Source: Bugula neritina
Taxonomy: Eukaryota; Bryozoa; Gymnolaemata; Cheilostomatida; Bugulidae
NCBI GenBank assembly: GCA_964035545.1
Contig: CAXIUT010000272.1
Coordinates: 30,038-94,037, forward strand
Reading direction: 5' to 3'
Length of the DNA: 64,000 nucleotides
The stretch's first letter is position 1. The number at the start of each line of letters is the position of its first letter. Both the position numbers and the translations under genes were made by a program. Positions 10,685-22,400 of this stretch are shown here, one piece after another. The notes under the pieces are model-generated. The model did no database searches. It was not told the origin of the DNA and saw nothing but the letters and a program-made list of their open reading frames with translations.

Positions 10685-11227
10685 TCATTTGACTTATTCG
10701 ATGTATTATTTAACTTATTCTTATCTTTAGTCTTTGGGAGAATAGAAGTATTTATACATTGATCCAGAAACCATTATAATTATAAAATATGCTAAAAATT
10801 TTCTTGGTTTTTTTGCTATTTTTTTTTTTAATTCTTAGGGAGTCTTCATTTTTATTAATTTCTTTTTTGATCGCTTATATTAAGGCTTTACTTTTGGAAA
10901 TTAAGAAGGACTTTATTTATTATTTTAAGTTTTGGAGGAGCTTTACGTTTCTGAATTCGAGTATCCATGTTATTTATCATATGAGGCTCTTGATGCTTAG
11001 TTTGACAAAATAGAGAATGCTTTTTCAACTCTTACGTCTCTTAAAGGTCCACTTTTTTTTGTTTATCCTAATTTGTAATAGCCTAATATTATTTCTTAAT
11101 GAGTTGCATTTGGTTTAATGTTAAGTAAAGAATAATAGTCAGACTTTTTGACTGATCTCACAAAAAAATTAAGCTGATTAGTTATCAGATTGTTTGCATT
11201 TACTTTTCTAAGGAAGTGATTAATCAT
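10685..11227 (-). CDS. J-domain-like protein lacking HPD, probable mitochondrial membrane anchor
   Basis: 180 residues, one frame from ATG 11227 to TGA 10687-10685. The N-terminus (MINHFLRKVNANNL...) is basic and acid-free, like a mitochondrial presequence. A J-like domain follows: SDYYSLLNIKPNATHEEII, GYYKLGE, then VEKAFSILSNEASRASYDKEHG. The HPD loop needed to stimulate Hsp70 is absent (KLGETKKSG in its place), so it is probably a J-like rather than an active J protein. The tail is highly charged, then has one hydrophobic helix (FLAYFIIIMVSGSMY) and a short charged end. A hydrophobic frame on the opposite strand (10789-11151) is an antisense shadow. Confidence 0.75.
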
Positions 11228-11591
11228 GTTTACCTTTGAGTTTATTATCAAACCTAGAAATAAAATAATAACTCTTTGTTATATATTTGATTAAAGATAC
11301 TAACAATAAAAAATAAAGATTAACAATAACTACATTTTTGCAATATTAGAAATGATATTGATCAATAAATACTAAAGTTAGCTGAATTACAAATGGATAA
11401 AAATATTTTGATTCAAAAGAAAGAAATTATATCGACTAATTGATAAAAAATTAATAAGAATTCATGATTTTTGTTCTCTAACTTACATTTACTAATCATT
11501 CTTTTTATTTAAGAGTTAATATTTTATTCATATTTAATAATTGATATATTTTTGATATATTGACTCAAATCAATCAGAAATACGACCTTCG
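11228..11591. other. AT-rich intergenic spacer
   Basis: 364 bp upstream of the J-like gene and downstream of the coiled-coil gene, both on the minus strand. Very AT-rich. I see no coding frame, RNA gene or repeat. Confidence 0.6.
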
Positions 11592-12798
11592 TCAGTATTT
11601 GATGTGCTTGATAGTCTCCTCTGTAATCTTTACCTTTCTTAAAGTTCCAGAAATCAGCTATTTCATCTGTTCTCTGCGACTAAGGATAGCGATTGCCTGT
11701 TGATCTTGGTCTGAATAAATCTAAATCTCATCAATCAACTCCTTATTTATCAACTAGTACTCACTAATTAGGACAAGAAGACGGTCAAGTTATCCATTCA
11801 ACTTTTTATTGTCATCAAGACCCAAAAAGTGTTCCTTTCTAAGCTTTTACTCATCAGCAATAATAATGTCAAGTTGATTTTATTCACTTCTAATCTTTGA
11901 TTCCATATCAGAAATTCTTCCTGAAAGTTCTTTACCTTTTCCAATTTCATTGTTGAGAGAAGCTGAGTTGGCTCCAGCTTCTGCTTTATTTTTATCTGCT
12001 TGTCCTTTGATATTTTAGAAGGTAATTCTACTCTAGTTTATTTGATTTGTAAGAGATCTTAACTTATTTTAGTCTTTTTTAGCTTCTTCGTTCTTCATCT
12101 TGAGCTAGGCGATCAATTTTTGATGATCATTTTCAGCTTGTCTAAGTGTTTTATCGAGCTTAGCATTAACAGACTAACTATTTCTAACAGCTCTTTCGAG
12201 ATTCTTTAGTTTTTGGACATTTGCATCAAGAAGAGCACTCAATTGATCACATTCTTCTTCAAGTCTTTTTCTTTAATCTTTGAGTCCTTTTACCTAAATT
12301 AAAGATATCTTACAGTGATAGCCAAGTTTTTGTTTTATTCGTTGGTTCTTTGATTTTTATTATCAAGTCCTTTGATTTCCAGATTGATTTGTTGAACTTC
12401 ATTGAGTCGAGCATCATTCATTCTTTTTTTGAGAGTATTCTCTTTGATAAGTTCTTAGATGTGCATACAGGATTTTTGTAAGTTAACTTTCAGAAGGTCG
12501 ATTTCTTCTCTTAAATCTAGGATGCTATTCTTGTCAATTTAACTTTTAATTCTAAATGGAAAAGAAAGTACCTTTGTTCTTTTTAGGCTCTGTCTTTGTC
12601 TTGTTGTAGTAGTTCATATTTTTCTCCTAGTTCAAAGATGAGGGCATTGAGTTTTTGATAGTCAACTTCAATTCTTTTGAGATTGAAAACTTCTGTTTTA
12701 AGAGAGTTAATCATGACATCCTTATGGTCACTTTCAACTTGAGCGATCTGATTGGCCCGGATAGCAGCTTCTGTGTAGTCCAAGTACTTGCTGTACAT
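11592..12798 (-). CDS. Coiled-coil protein, probably cytoskeletal
   Basis: 388 residues in three exons (12798-12572, 12551-12314, 12293-11592), separated by two 20-nt introns. From ATG 12798 the product is almost entirely alpha-helical with heptad periodicity (for example LEEECDQLSALLDANVQKL and DRLLVLISEYQLINKEL), without transmembrane segments or a globular domain. Long coils of this kind in ciliates are common in basal bodies, axonemes and cortex, but the sequence does not identify which. Intron retention would shift the frame. The downstream frame and its natural ending support the splicing model. Confidence 0.8.
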
Positions 12799-12878
12799 CT
12801 ATAATACTAAAAATTATTATTAAGTTATTATCAATTTAATATTAAAATAGCATTCATTTTTACATAACAAATGAATGA

Positions 12879-15800
12879 TCATTCCCCGAATATTCCTCCA
12901 TGTTGAGCAACTAAATGATCATAGCATAATTTTGGTGTTTCAAAAGAATCTAAACACTTCCAACAAAGATGATTTCCACATTTGACACAAGTCACATGAT
13001 TACAGCCCCTATTTTTTTAAATTGCAGTTTTACATTTAGGACATTGCTTAATATTGTATTTTTTTAGATCAATGCCTAGCTCATTTTTGAGTTCATTTTC
13101 TTTGCAAGTCATTCCAAAATGAGCCTAAAATTAACATTTTGGACACCAAACTCTCCCACAAACTTAGCAAGTTAGAATAACATCATCTTCTTGAGTCCTT
13201 TTATCAATAATATTGTCACAAAATTTACATATTAGATATTCAGATTTAGAATTATTTACCTTATTTTTTTCAATAAAACCTTTTACTTTCTGATCACATA
13301 TCTTATTAAACTCATCTTCTGACAATAAAGTTTTAAAATCATTCACATTTACTGAAACTTTATTTTAATAACACTTTTAACTTGGACAATAAAGAACATA
13401 CTCCGAAGATGTGATAAAAGACCTCATACATTAAGCGATACAGTGCCAACAATAAACACAAGAACAGTTAATTAACCTATAAGGACTCTTTAGTACATCA
13501 GCACAAATTTAGCAGTCAATTTTTTGTGAGTTAGATAGTATAAATAGTTTATTTTTAACTTTTTAGAATATTTTAAGATTTGCTGTGATGCAAACTTCTC
13601 TAGTTTGAAATAAAATTTGATAAGTCAAGTTTCCTTTATTCTATTTTTTTTTAATGATCAAGTATATTTCGAACAAGATTTAAATTTTTACCTCGATAAG
13701 ATATCTTCTCAAAATAATATTTGCATCTTTAAATACCTTATTTTATTTTCCTTTCGATCTATTTAAGCAAACTATCATCACAATACACTTTTACTGATTT
13801 ACTAGCAAGCTAAAATCCAAAATATATCTGATATTTGTATTAATATTCTAAGTTGTCTAAAAGATTTTTACCTTCCTCCATCTTATCTAAAAAAGTAAAT
13901 TAATGACCTTCTAATTTAATCAATTTTGGTGTGTAAAGAGCTGATAATATTCTCTGAGGCTTCACAAAGTCTTATCTGTTTGGACTACGAGCAATTACCA
14001 TTGTCCTATCAGCGTTTTTAAACCTTCTAGAAACTGTATCAAAAAACAACTTTGGAAATTCTTCTTTAAATATCGAAAGATGATGTTTATACTCTTCTTC
14101 TAAACCTTCAAATACTTTACGAGAAGGAATAGCCATCACCTGATCATAGTACTATCTGACATGAGTTTTTTAACATCCTAGGACATCTTCCTTTCCATCA
14201 ATAGCTTTTTTAAGTTTCTTTAGATATATATTATCAAACCCTAAAATTGATGCTGTCATGTTGACTCGAAAAGTATTTTCAAATTTACCAAGTTTTTAAA
14301 ATTTAGACTGAAAATAATACCCCTTGATGGCTATAATCAGATCTTTAGTCGGAATCTAATTATTTTAAAGGATAGAAAGGATTTGTTTTTTCCAAACTTA
14401 ATCTGATTTAGGAGCTTAGCTTATATCTGGTTCTCTGAATTTAGTTATAACATGAGGATATTTAAACTGAAAGTCAAGGAAGTTATACTTAACTAGGTCA
14501 AACAAGTACTATTGTAGTTAATATTCATCACAATCAGAGTCAAAAAGATTTATTCCATTTTACTTTTTACTACATTGAAATTTACAAGAAAGTATATTTA
14601 ATTCAGATGTTTTTTCTCTCATTTAAGCTTTATGTCGAACTGAATTGTCCTTAAAAGTACTACTAAAGAGATCAAATTTAGAAACTGATTCTTTTAAAAG
14701 TGAAGTCATCGTTCTGGCTGGTTTTTAATTCTCTAAAGGTGGATAAGACATAAAAAGAGTATTTTTTCCTGATGCATTTCCTGCAAAAAAGTGAAGTAAT
14801 ATTTTATTTCTAGGCACTTTTTTCCTATGATCCATTAACTTGACTGTATAATTCATTGGAATATCTTGATTATTAGTTTTCAACTATTCTAATTCTTCAA
14901 TCATAGTATCTTTATCATCATCATTAGAAATATAAAATATAGCTTTTCTAAAAGGATTAGAATATTTATAGATAAATCTATTTTGTTCTTTTTATTTTTC
15001 ATTGATAGGGTAAACTTAATTTTTTCCATATTAAGAAAAGATATTTAAAGTATGATTTATCATTATATCAATTGAGATGACTTCAATACTATACTATCTT
15101 CTATTGAATTATATTTTATCTAAATTAAAACCGTCTTTTAATGTTATATAAATATTCGAAATGTAGTTATGTTTATATGGACTAGTTACTTAGTCTATTT
15201 TATTTTTTACATAACTCTTTACTTTTTTTATTAATAAAGAGGTTGAAATTTTCTTTTTATTGCTTTATATGAATAGCTTATTTGCTTGTTAATCAACTAG
15301 AATATAGAAAATTATTTAATTTTTTTCTTAGTTTATTATAGGATAAGTATCTTGTATAAATTTAAGCTGTTAATCTTTTTGACTTTTACCGAAATCAACT
15401 TTTATCTGTTGAATTATATTTGTAGGAAGAGAGTAAGGAATTTGTTCATAAAAAGGATTTTTTTATTAAATCTTTTTAATATCAAATCTTTCTTGTATAT
15501 AATGATTTGTATGAGTTTTAATAAAATTAAAGTCAACTTTATGAGCTACCTTGCAATAGAGTCTTTAATATGAATTTGTATAAAGATCAAAACAAATAAT
15601 CCAGTCAGACTCTATACCCAGAAGCGAAAGATTACTTGTTCCATAAATTTGTACTGGTCTTCTTTGATTGACAAGAGTATATCCAATAAGAGGATTTCCA
15701 GAATACTTACAAAGATTTGGACTAAAACTTGTAATGAGACATGAAAGAACAAGATCTCTATAAGTTTTACATTTTTATATCTTTTATCCAACTAGTTAAG

Positions 15801-18521
15801 CATGCTTTTTATATTAGTCTCCCCTAATATTAAAGGTGGTTATAATTTTTTATATTTCATCTATAAGTTCTTCAGTTTGACTCAAAGCTTTAAAATTCAG
15901 ATAGTTACTCCTAATCCAAGTAGCTAGTTAATTATTAATATTTTTAAATGTTTGATGTTGTTTATTCCCTTTTAAAGATCTGTATTTTCTATAGATATTA
16001 TTAAGAAAGAAAAAATCTCCTTATTAATCTGAAAATTCTTTATATTTAATTTTTTATCCTTATTCTCGATTATTTATTGAAATTCCAAAGAGATTTGAAA
16101 AATTGATCAAAAGACATAAGATAACAGTTACTGTCATAATTATTCCTTTATCTTTTATCTCATCTTCATCTTTTACTTTTAACCTTTTATTAAAATCTCT
16201 ATATTTCTATGAAGAAAGTACTCTTTGAAAAAGATAACCTTAAACGATTGCTCTTGACAAGAAAGGATCAATAGGGATTTTTATCAATAACTCTCCTATC
16301 TTTGTTATTGTTTCATTTTTTCCTTACAAAGCACCAATCAACATTAGTAAATCGACAGAATTGAGTAGTCCATCTTTACTAGGTTTAGAAATATAAGGAA
16401 AGTGAACTACATCATTTATTTTTAATGATTTTAATCTTAAAACTACTGTTTATAAACAAGAGTTTTCCATTTAAGGAGTTTTACAAACTTTTCTCAATTT
16501 AAAGTTAGCCTCAGAGTATAATCTAAAACAATGTCCTGGAGCAGTTCTTCCTGATCTTCCAGCTCTCTGTTTGGCTGAAGATTGACTGATATCTACCTTC
16601 TTCATTGTAGATATTTTAAATTTCTGATCATAGACTAACTAAATATCTTGCCCTGGATCAATAACAACTCTAACCCCATCTATTGTTATTGAAGTTTAAG
16701 CTATTCTTGAAGCAAAGATAACTTTATGTTTTCCTGTTGGTTAAAAAACTTTTTTTTGATCAGATGGAGCCAATTTTCCATGAAGAGGAAGGACTGTAAA
16801 TATCTTTTTATTTAGTTTATTCTAAAATATATTTACTAATTAATTAATCTAGTCAACTGATGAACAAAAGCAAAGAATACTTCCTTTAAATTAAGTTTTC
16901 ATTCGATTCTAGTCCTGAATAATTTATTCATTAATAACTTTTTATATTTTTTTTACAATTGTAAGTTTATCTCCATAGTCTTTGTATATAGTTGATACAG
17001 GAAACATTCTGCCACTTACCTTCAAAGTTTTTGTGTTAAAGTATTTTTCAAAAAGTTAAATATCCATTGAAGCCGAAGTAACAATGATCTTAAAATCTTT
17101 TCTCTTTTATAACAAACCTTTAATCAATCCTAATATAACATCAATACTCATAGTTCTTTCATGTGCCTCATCAATCACCAAACATGAATACTTTGAAAGA
17201 ATAGGGTCTTAAGTAAGTTCATCTAGAACCAATCTATCTAGTTTGAATATTATTTTAGCATTTTTCTTAGCTTAACGCCCTGCAGATGCTACATAATCAA
17301 CAAATCCTCCAATATTTTAACCCATTTATTTTGCAACTCTTTCAGCTAGGGTTCTAGTAGCCAGTCTTCGAGGTTGAGTCACAAGCACAGGTTTGACGTT
17401 AGGATTATCAAAAAGCTAATAATATTCACATAGTATTTGAGGAAATTGAGTTGATTTACCTGATCCAGTTTCTCCTTAAATAATTAATAAATTTTATTTT
17501 TTAAGCCTCTAAAAGATAATTTTCTTTTTAGCAATGATTGGTAATTTACTCTCTAATTGTTTCTACGCTATAATCAACTTTTTTAAGGCAGTCAAATAAC
17601 TTTATTGACTTCCTTTTTTCAAATCAGATCTAACTTTGTCTCTTACTGTCTCATAATTACTTTTATTCTCCTCTAATTCTTAGATTTTTTAAGTTAATCT
17701 TTTCATTTTATCACTTTAACTATTGATTTGAGATTCTAACTGAACCTCTTCAGTAAGATTTTATATTTTTTCATCAATATCATCAAAATCTTTGTTCAGA
17801 TATTTATCTAGATCCTTTTTAATACCTATTACTGATTTAGTTAAAAATTTTGGTTTATCTTCTTAATCACTTTATGCTTATTCCCTTTCCAAAAAATCAT
17901 TAGCTTATTCTTTTATATTTTTTTCATCAGTTTGTTCTTAAAATTACTAAAATAGGGCATATTCTTCTGGATAATCTTATTTAATTGAGAAATATATTTA
18001 GAGTGAAATTCAATACTTCTCAGATAGGAATCAAAAATAACAAAGTTTATCTGTTAATTTTCTCCTTTATTGTAAAAAAACATTGCTTTATGATTTTACT
18101 ATTCTGAGAGAAGAGCTTTTTCTGTCATTTTGATTCTAACTTCCTAAGCCTTTTCTAAAGCAAAAATAACCAAACTGTGATACTTATTGTCAACCCTGTT
18201 GTATATTCTTTCAAAAATTTCATCAATTAGGTCAATATTTTTTCTTAGAGAAGGCACTTATTTCAACATTTATCTGAGATGTCTGTAAACAGGTTTATTT
18301 TTATTTCTATCTTATTTGTATGAAAATATGAGCATAGGATAGAGAGTAGAGTAGTTTATCGATAAATCATCAATATTTTTCATTTTTCCAAGGATAATTT
18401 TCTTTAGCTTTTTTACTTTATCAAAATTTCCAAAGTTTCCATTTTCAATTATTTTCAAAGAAGACATATACTTTTAACAAGCATTTCTTTCATTAAGGTT
18501 CCTTTTAGTTGAACTTTTCAT
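12879..18521 (-). CDS. DEAH-box helicase fused to a C-terminal RBR ubiquitin ligase
   Basis: About 1859 residues. Helicase core: Walker [30 protein letters not shown] box [15 protein letters not shown], motif V SRIA-E-TSITIDG (Glu from TAA), motif [15 protein letters not shown] long linker follows. The C-terminal ~300 residues form a RING1-IBR-RING2 array: [19 protein letters not shown]...[17 protein letters not shown]...CPKC, then [19 protein letters not shown]...LCWKC with the catalytic Cys in GCNHVTC. Plant DEAH11/12 have the same order. Two introns are inferred: 13751-13772 (22 nt), well supported by the restored frame, and 17976-18016 (41 nt), less sure. The N-terminal ~350 residues are a charged region of unknown fold. 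Likely couples RNA remodelling to ubiquitin transfer. Confidence 0.88.
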
Positions 18522-18727
18522 TTTATTTTTATGAAAATTTTGAATTGTCTCTCTTTTCAAAGAGAAAATTGTCTCTCTTTTTATAAAGGAAAAAGCAGAA
18601 AATAAAAATTATCAATTTATAAAATAAAATATCAAATAAAATATTGAAAATAAAGCTTAGAATACTTCATTGGTTTATTTTGAAGAATAAATTAATATAT
18701 TTTCTTAATATTTGATAAAAAAACAAT

Positions 18728-18814
18728 GGGGTTGGGGTTGGGGTTGGGGTTGGGGTTGGGGTTGGGGTTGGGGTTGGGGTTGGGGTTGGGGTTGGGGTTG
18801 GGGTTGGGGTTGGG
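18728..18814 (+). repeat. GGGGTT telomere block joined to unique sequence without a gap
   Basis: About 14.5 perfect G4T2 units, 206 bp beyond the start of the helicase gene. The orientation is that of a right chromosome end for piece B, whose left telomere is at 10492. Unlike the other joins, unique sequence continues immediately (TAATCTTAATC) with no Ns and no CCCCAA block. Either two chromosomes were fused in assembly with one telomere lost, or it is a true interstitial telomere block. Confidence 0.9.
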
Positions 18815-19499
18815 TAATCTTAATCTTAACGAAATCAAAATTCAAAAGAAATTTGTCTTGCAAGAAGATCATTTAGTGTCAAATATCGTCATAATATTTT
18901 GAACTTAAATAAATAGTCAGAGATAAAATAGATAATCATGATTTTATAAAAGCTTTAATTGATAAAATTTGAAAAAAAGAGTTTATTCAAACAAAATTTA
19001 ATATTTGAGTTTATCTTTATCCAATTTATAATAAAAAACAAGTTGAAAACATTTCACAAAAAATATATATTTCTCCTCTGATAGTTAATAAATTCGGATA
19101 AGGCTGGGAAAAGTTTGGACTATTTGAAATTAAGAGCATCTAAACTATCCAGTTTGACTTGGTAGACATAGATAGACATCGACTTTGATAGGAAGATAAA
19201 TAAAGTATTGATAAAGTTATCAAAATATTGCTAATAATTAACTCTGATCAATTGAGTAATTTATATGTTTCGAGCCTATTTGAAGAGTAAGGAAAAATCA
19301 TTGACTAAACTGGATAGACCAATGCAAAAATATCTCAATAAAAACATTCGATTGATTTAAATAAATAAGCAATGTTCTTCGAAATAGATCATCTTATATT
19401 CTCCTTATAGTATTTTGGTTAATATCTATTGATAAAGAGGAATAAAGAAATAAATTTATTTCATGTTCGTGAATTAATTATTTATATAAATAAAACAAC
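18815..19499. other. Upstream region of the first cysteine-rich membrane-protein gene, partly repeated at 24640-25150
   Basis: 685 bp of AT-rich sequence without a convincing gene. From about 19075 it resembles the region before the second gene copy (shared stretches such as TGATAGTTA-TAAATT, GGGAAA-TTTGG and, nearest the start, TCCTCCATAATCATGATAC). The duplication unit therefore includes the upstream region. Confidence 0.6.
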
Positions 19500-22400
19500 A
19501 TGATCCAATCCTCCATAATCATGATACTTTTTTTCTTCATGATTCAAGTTGTAATGCCCACCTGCTACTCCTACTGCGATACGAATTAATGTACAGGTTA
19601 CTGTGATACTTGTTGCACAGGTTGTCATAATTTCATGACATTAGTTAATGGAAGATGCGTAACAAGTTATCCTGATGAGGATACATTTTAGAATGTAGGT
19701 TATAACTGGTCTCAAACTACATCGGGATTAGTTCAGAGTTTATAAAATTATGATAGAAGTATCATTTCTACTAATGCTATTGACTTCGGATGGACAACAT
19801 CTGGCATTACTCTCGAACTTTAAGCAACTGGAGTTAACCATAAAATTATTATAAATGTGATTTTACCTATCCACTATCAACTAGGTATAAGAATGATGTT
19901 CGAATTAGGTACTTCTCCCAATTGTGTGTAAAATTTTGTAAAATACGATGTGGCTTCATTAGCTATTAGTAGGTCGATAAAAGTTATCAATAACTAAGGT
20001 CTACACTTACTTTATGAACATACAGAAATAAATTAAACACTAGCAATAACAAATTATATAGATAACAACTACGATTGCACTAATATAACACTCATGGATT
20101 TTACCGTTTATGTTTATCGCTGTCGTTAATATTGCATTGTATGTGATTCTTATTATTCATAGTGTATAACTTGTGGAACTACTGAAAATGGCACTCAAAC
20201 TTACAAACGCAACAATGAATGTACTATCACCTGTTCAACCAGCTACTATAATAATGGCTCTTATTCTTGTGACTTATGTGATTTAGCATGTGTTCGTTGC
20301 TAAGATTCCACATCAACAAACTGTTCATAGTGCAATAACAACGGAGGCTACTTCTTCTAGTATAACTCAACCACTAGTTGTGTTAACTCATGTGAAAGCA
20401 ATCAAGTTGCAGCTGGATCACCAATGGCATGTCAGATATGCGATACTACATGTCTAACTTGTTCTGTTAATACCAGTTATTGCACTACTTGCTCAACTGA
20501 TAATGGACAACAACTCTACTTAGATAGCAACAATGCATGCATTTATCCATGCCTAGTCAATTACCTATCAGTATCTGGCTCTTATTATTGTGATCAATGT
20601 CATATAGCGTGTTTAACCTGCACAACTAGCAACTCCTCAACTAGTTGTACCAGTTGTAATTAAGCTGATGGTTATAATTTCTAGGTTAACTCCACATCAT
20701 CTTGTATTCAAGGATGTCCAATTGGTCAGTCTGCCTCGGGATCACCATTAGTTTGTATAGTTTGTAATATTAATTGCCTCACTTGTAGTTAAATTGCTAC
20801 TAACTGCATTTCTTGTGGCATTTTATCAGGAAATCAATCTTATCTAGACTTTAGCAGCAATACTTGTATTACTACATGTAGTCAAAACTATCTAGTAAAC
20901 TCGTCATGGTCTCAATGCGATCAATGTGACCAGGCTTGTTAGACTTGTAGTGTAGCCAACTCCAGTACTGATTGTATCAGTTGTAAATCAGGGATAACTT
21001 TGCATACAACTCAACTACTTCTTGCATTTCTGGTTGTCCTGATGGCTAGTATGTAGGTGGAACTCCTTAAACTTGTCTTCTCTGTGATAGTAATTGCAGT
21101 ACTTGTGCCACTACTTCAACTACTTGTACTTCTTGTGGCACTAACACGACAGGAAATCAATCTTATCTTGACTAAATTGGAGCTTACTGTGTTTCTACTT
21201 GTTCTAACTACTATGAGAATGCCACAGTCTTTCCATTTTATGTCTGCGATACTTGTCATACTGACTGCCTTCGTTGCAATCAACCTTACTCCAACACATC
21301 ATGCACTGATTGTGATAATACTGCAGGATATGTTTTGAGTTCGTCTTCTTAATGTATTCAAGGGTGTCCAAGTGAATAGTATTCAACAGGCTCACCACTA
21401 ACTTGTCAACCTTGTTCCCCTAACTGTCTCACCTGTAGTGTTGTTAGTAGTAACTGCACCAGTTGTGATCCCTCAACTAGTAATAATCTTCTTACTCCTT
21501 CAGCAACTTGTTCATCAACTTGTCCTACTTCTTATTATGCGAATACCTCAACCTTATTGTGTTAGTCTTGTGATGTCAAGTGTAGTAGTTGTACTGGACC
21601 ATTGGATACTCAATGTAGTTCGTGTAGTACCATAACTGACCTAGTCACAAACTCAAATACCACTTACTATCTTTAGAATGGAGGATCAACTTGTGCAAGT
21701 ACTTGTCCTGATGGACAGTTCATCGATAATAGTCAACCTAATTACTGTTAACTCTGCGATAATAATTGTCTTACTTGTAGTCTAATTGCTACTAACTGCA
21801 CTTCTTGTGGTACTAACACGACAGGAAATCAAACTTATCTTGACTAAGTTGGAGCTTACTGTGTTTCTACTTGTTCTAACTACTATGAGAATGCCACAGT
21901 CTTTCCATTTTATGTCTGCAATACTTGTCATGCTGACTGCCTTCGTTGCAATCAACCTTACTCCAACACATCATGCACTGATTGTGATAATACTGCAGGA
22001 TATGTTTTGAGTTCGTCTTCTTAATGCATTCAAGGGTGTCCAAGTGAATAGTATTCAACAGGCTCACCACTAGCTTGTCAACCCTGTTCCCCTAACTGTC
22101 TCACCTGTAGTGTTGTTAGTAGTAACTGCACCAGTTGTGATCCCTCAACTAGTAATAATCTTCTTACTCCTTCAGCAACTTGCTCATCAACTTGTCCCAC
22201 TTCTTACTATGCGAATACCTCAGCCTTATTGTGTTAGTCTTGTGATGTCAAGTGTAGTAGTTGTACTGGACCATAGAGTACTCAATGTAGTTAGTGTAGT
22301 AGCATAACTGACCCAGTCACAAACTCAACTACCATTTACTATCTTTAGAATGGAGGATCAACTTGTGCAAGTACTTGTCCTGATGGACAGTTCATAGACA

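Noticed and set aside
10789-11151. 120-codon hydrophobic plus-strand frame
   Set aside because: It is antisense to the J-domain-like gene on the minus strand, which has recognisable motifs and a targeting sequence.
13640-13655. Homopolymer frameshift in the helicase gene
   Set aside because: A 22-nt intron at 13751-13772 explains the phase change and gives better sequence up to the RBR domain.
21057-21338. Leu/Val-rich frame in the cysteine-rich gene (similar frames at 21438, 21786, 22110, 26676, 46998)
   Set aside because: Off-phase readings of the CxxC-coding sequence (TGT/ACT-rich codons read as Val/Leu); they recur wherever the repeat recurs.
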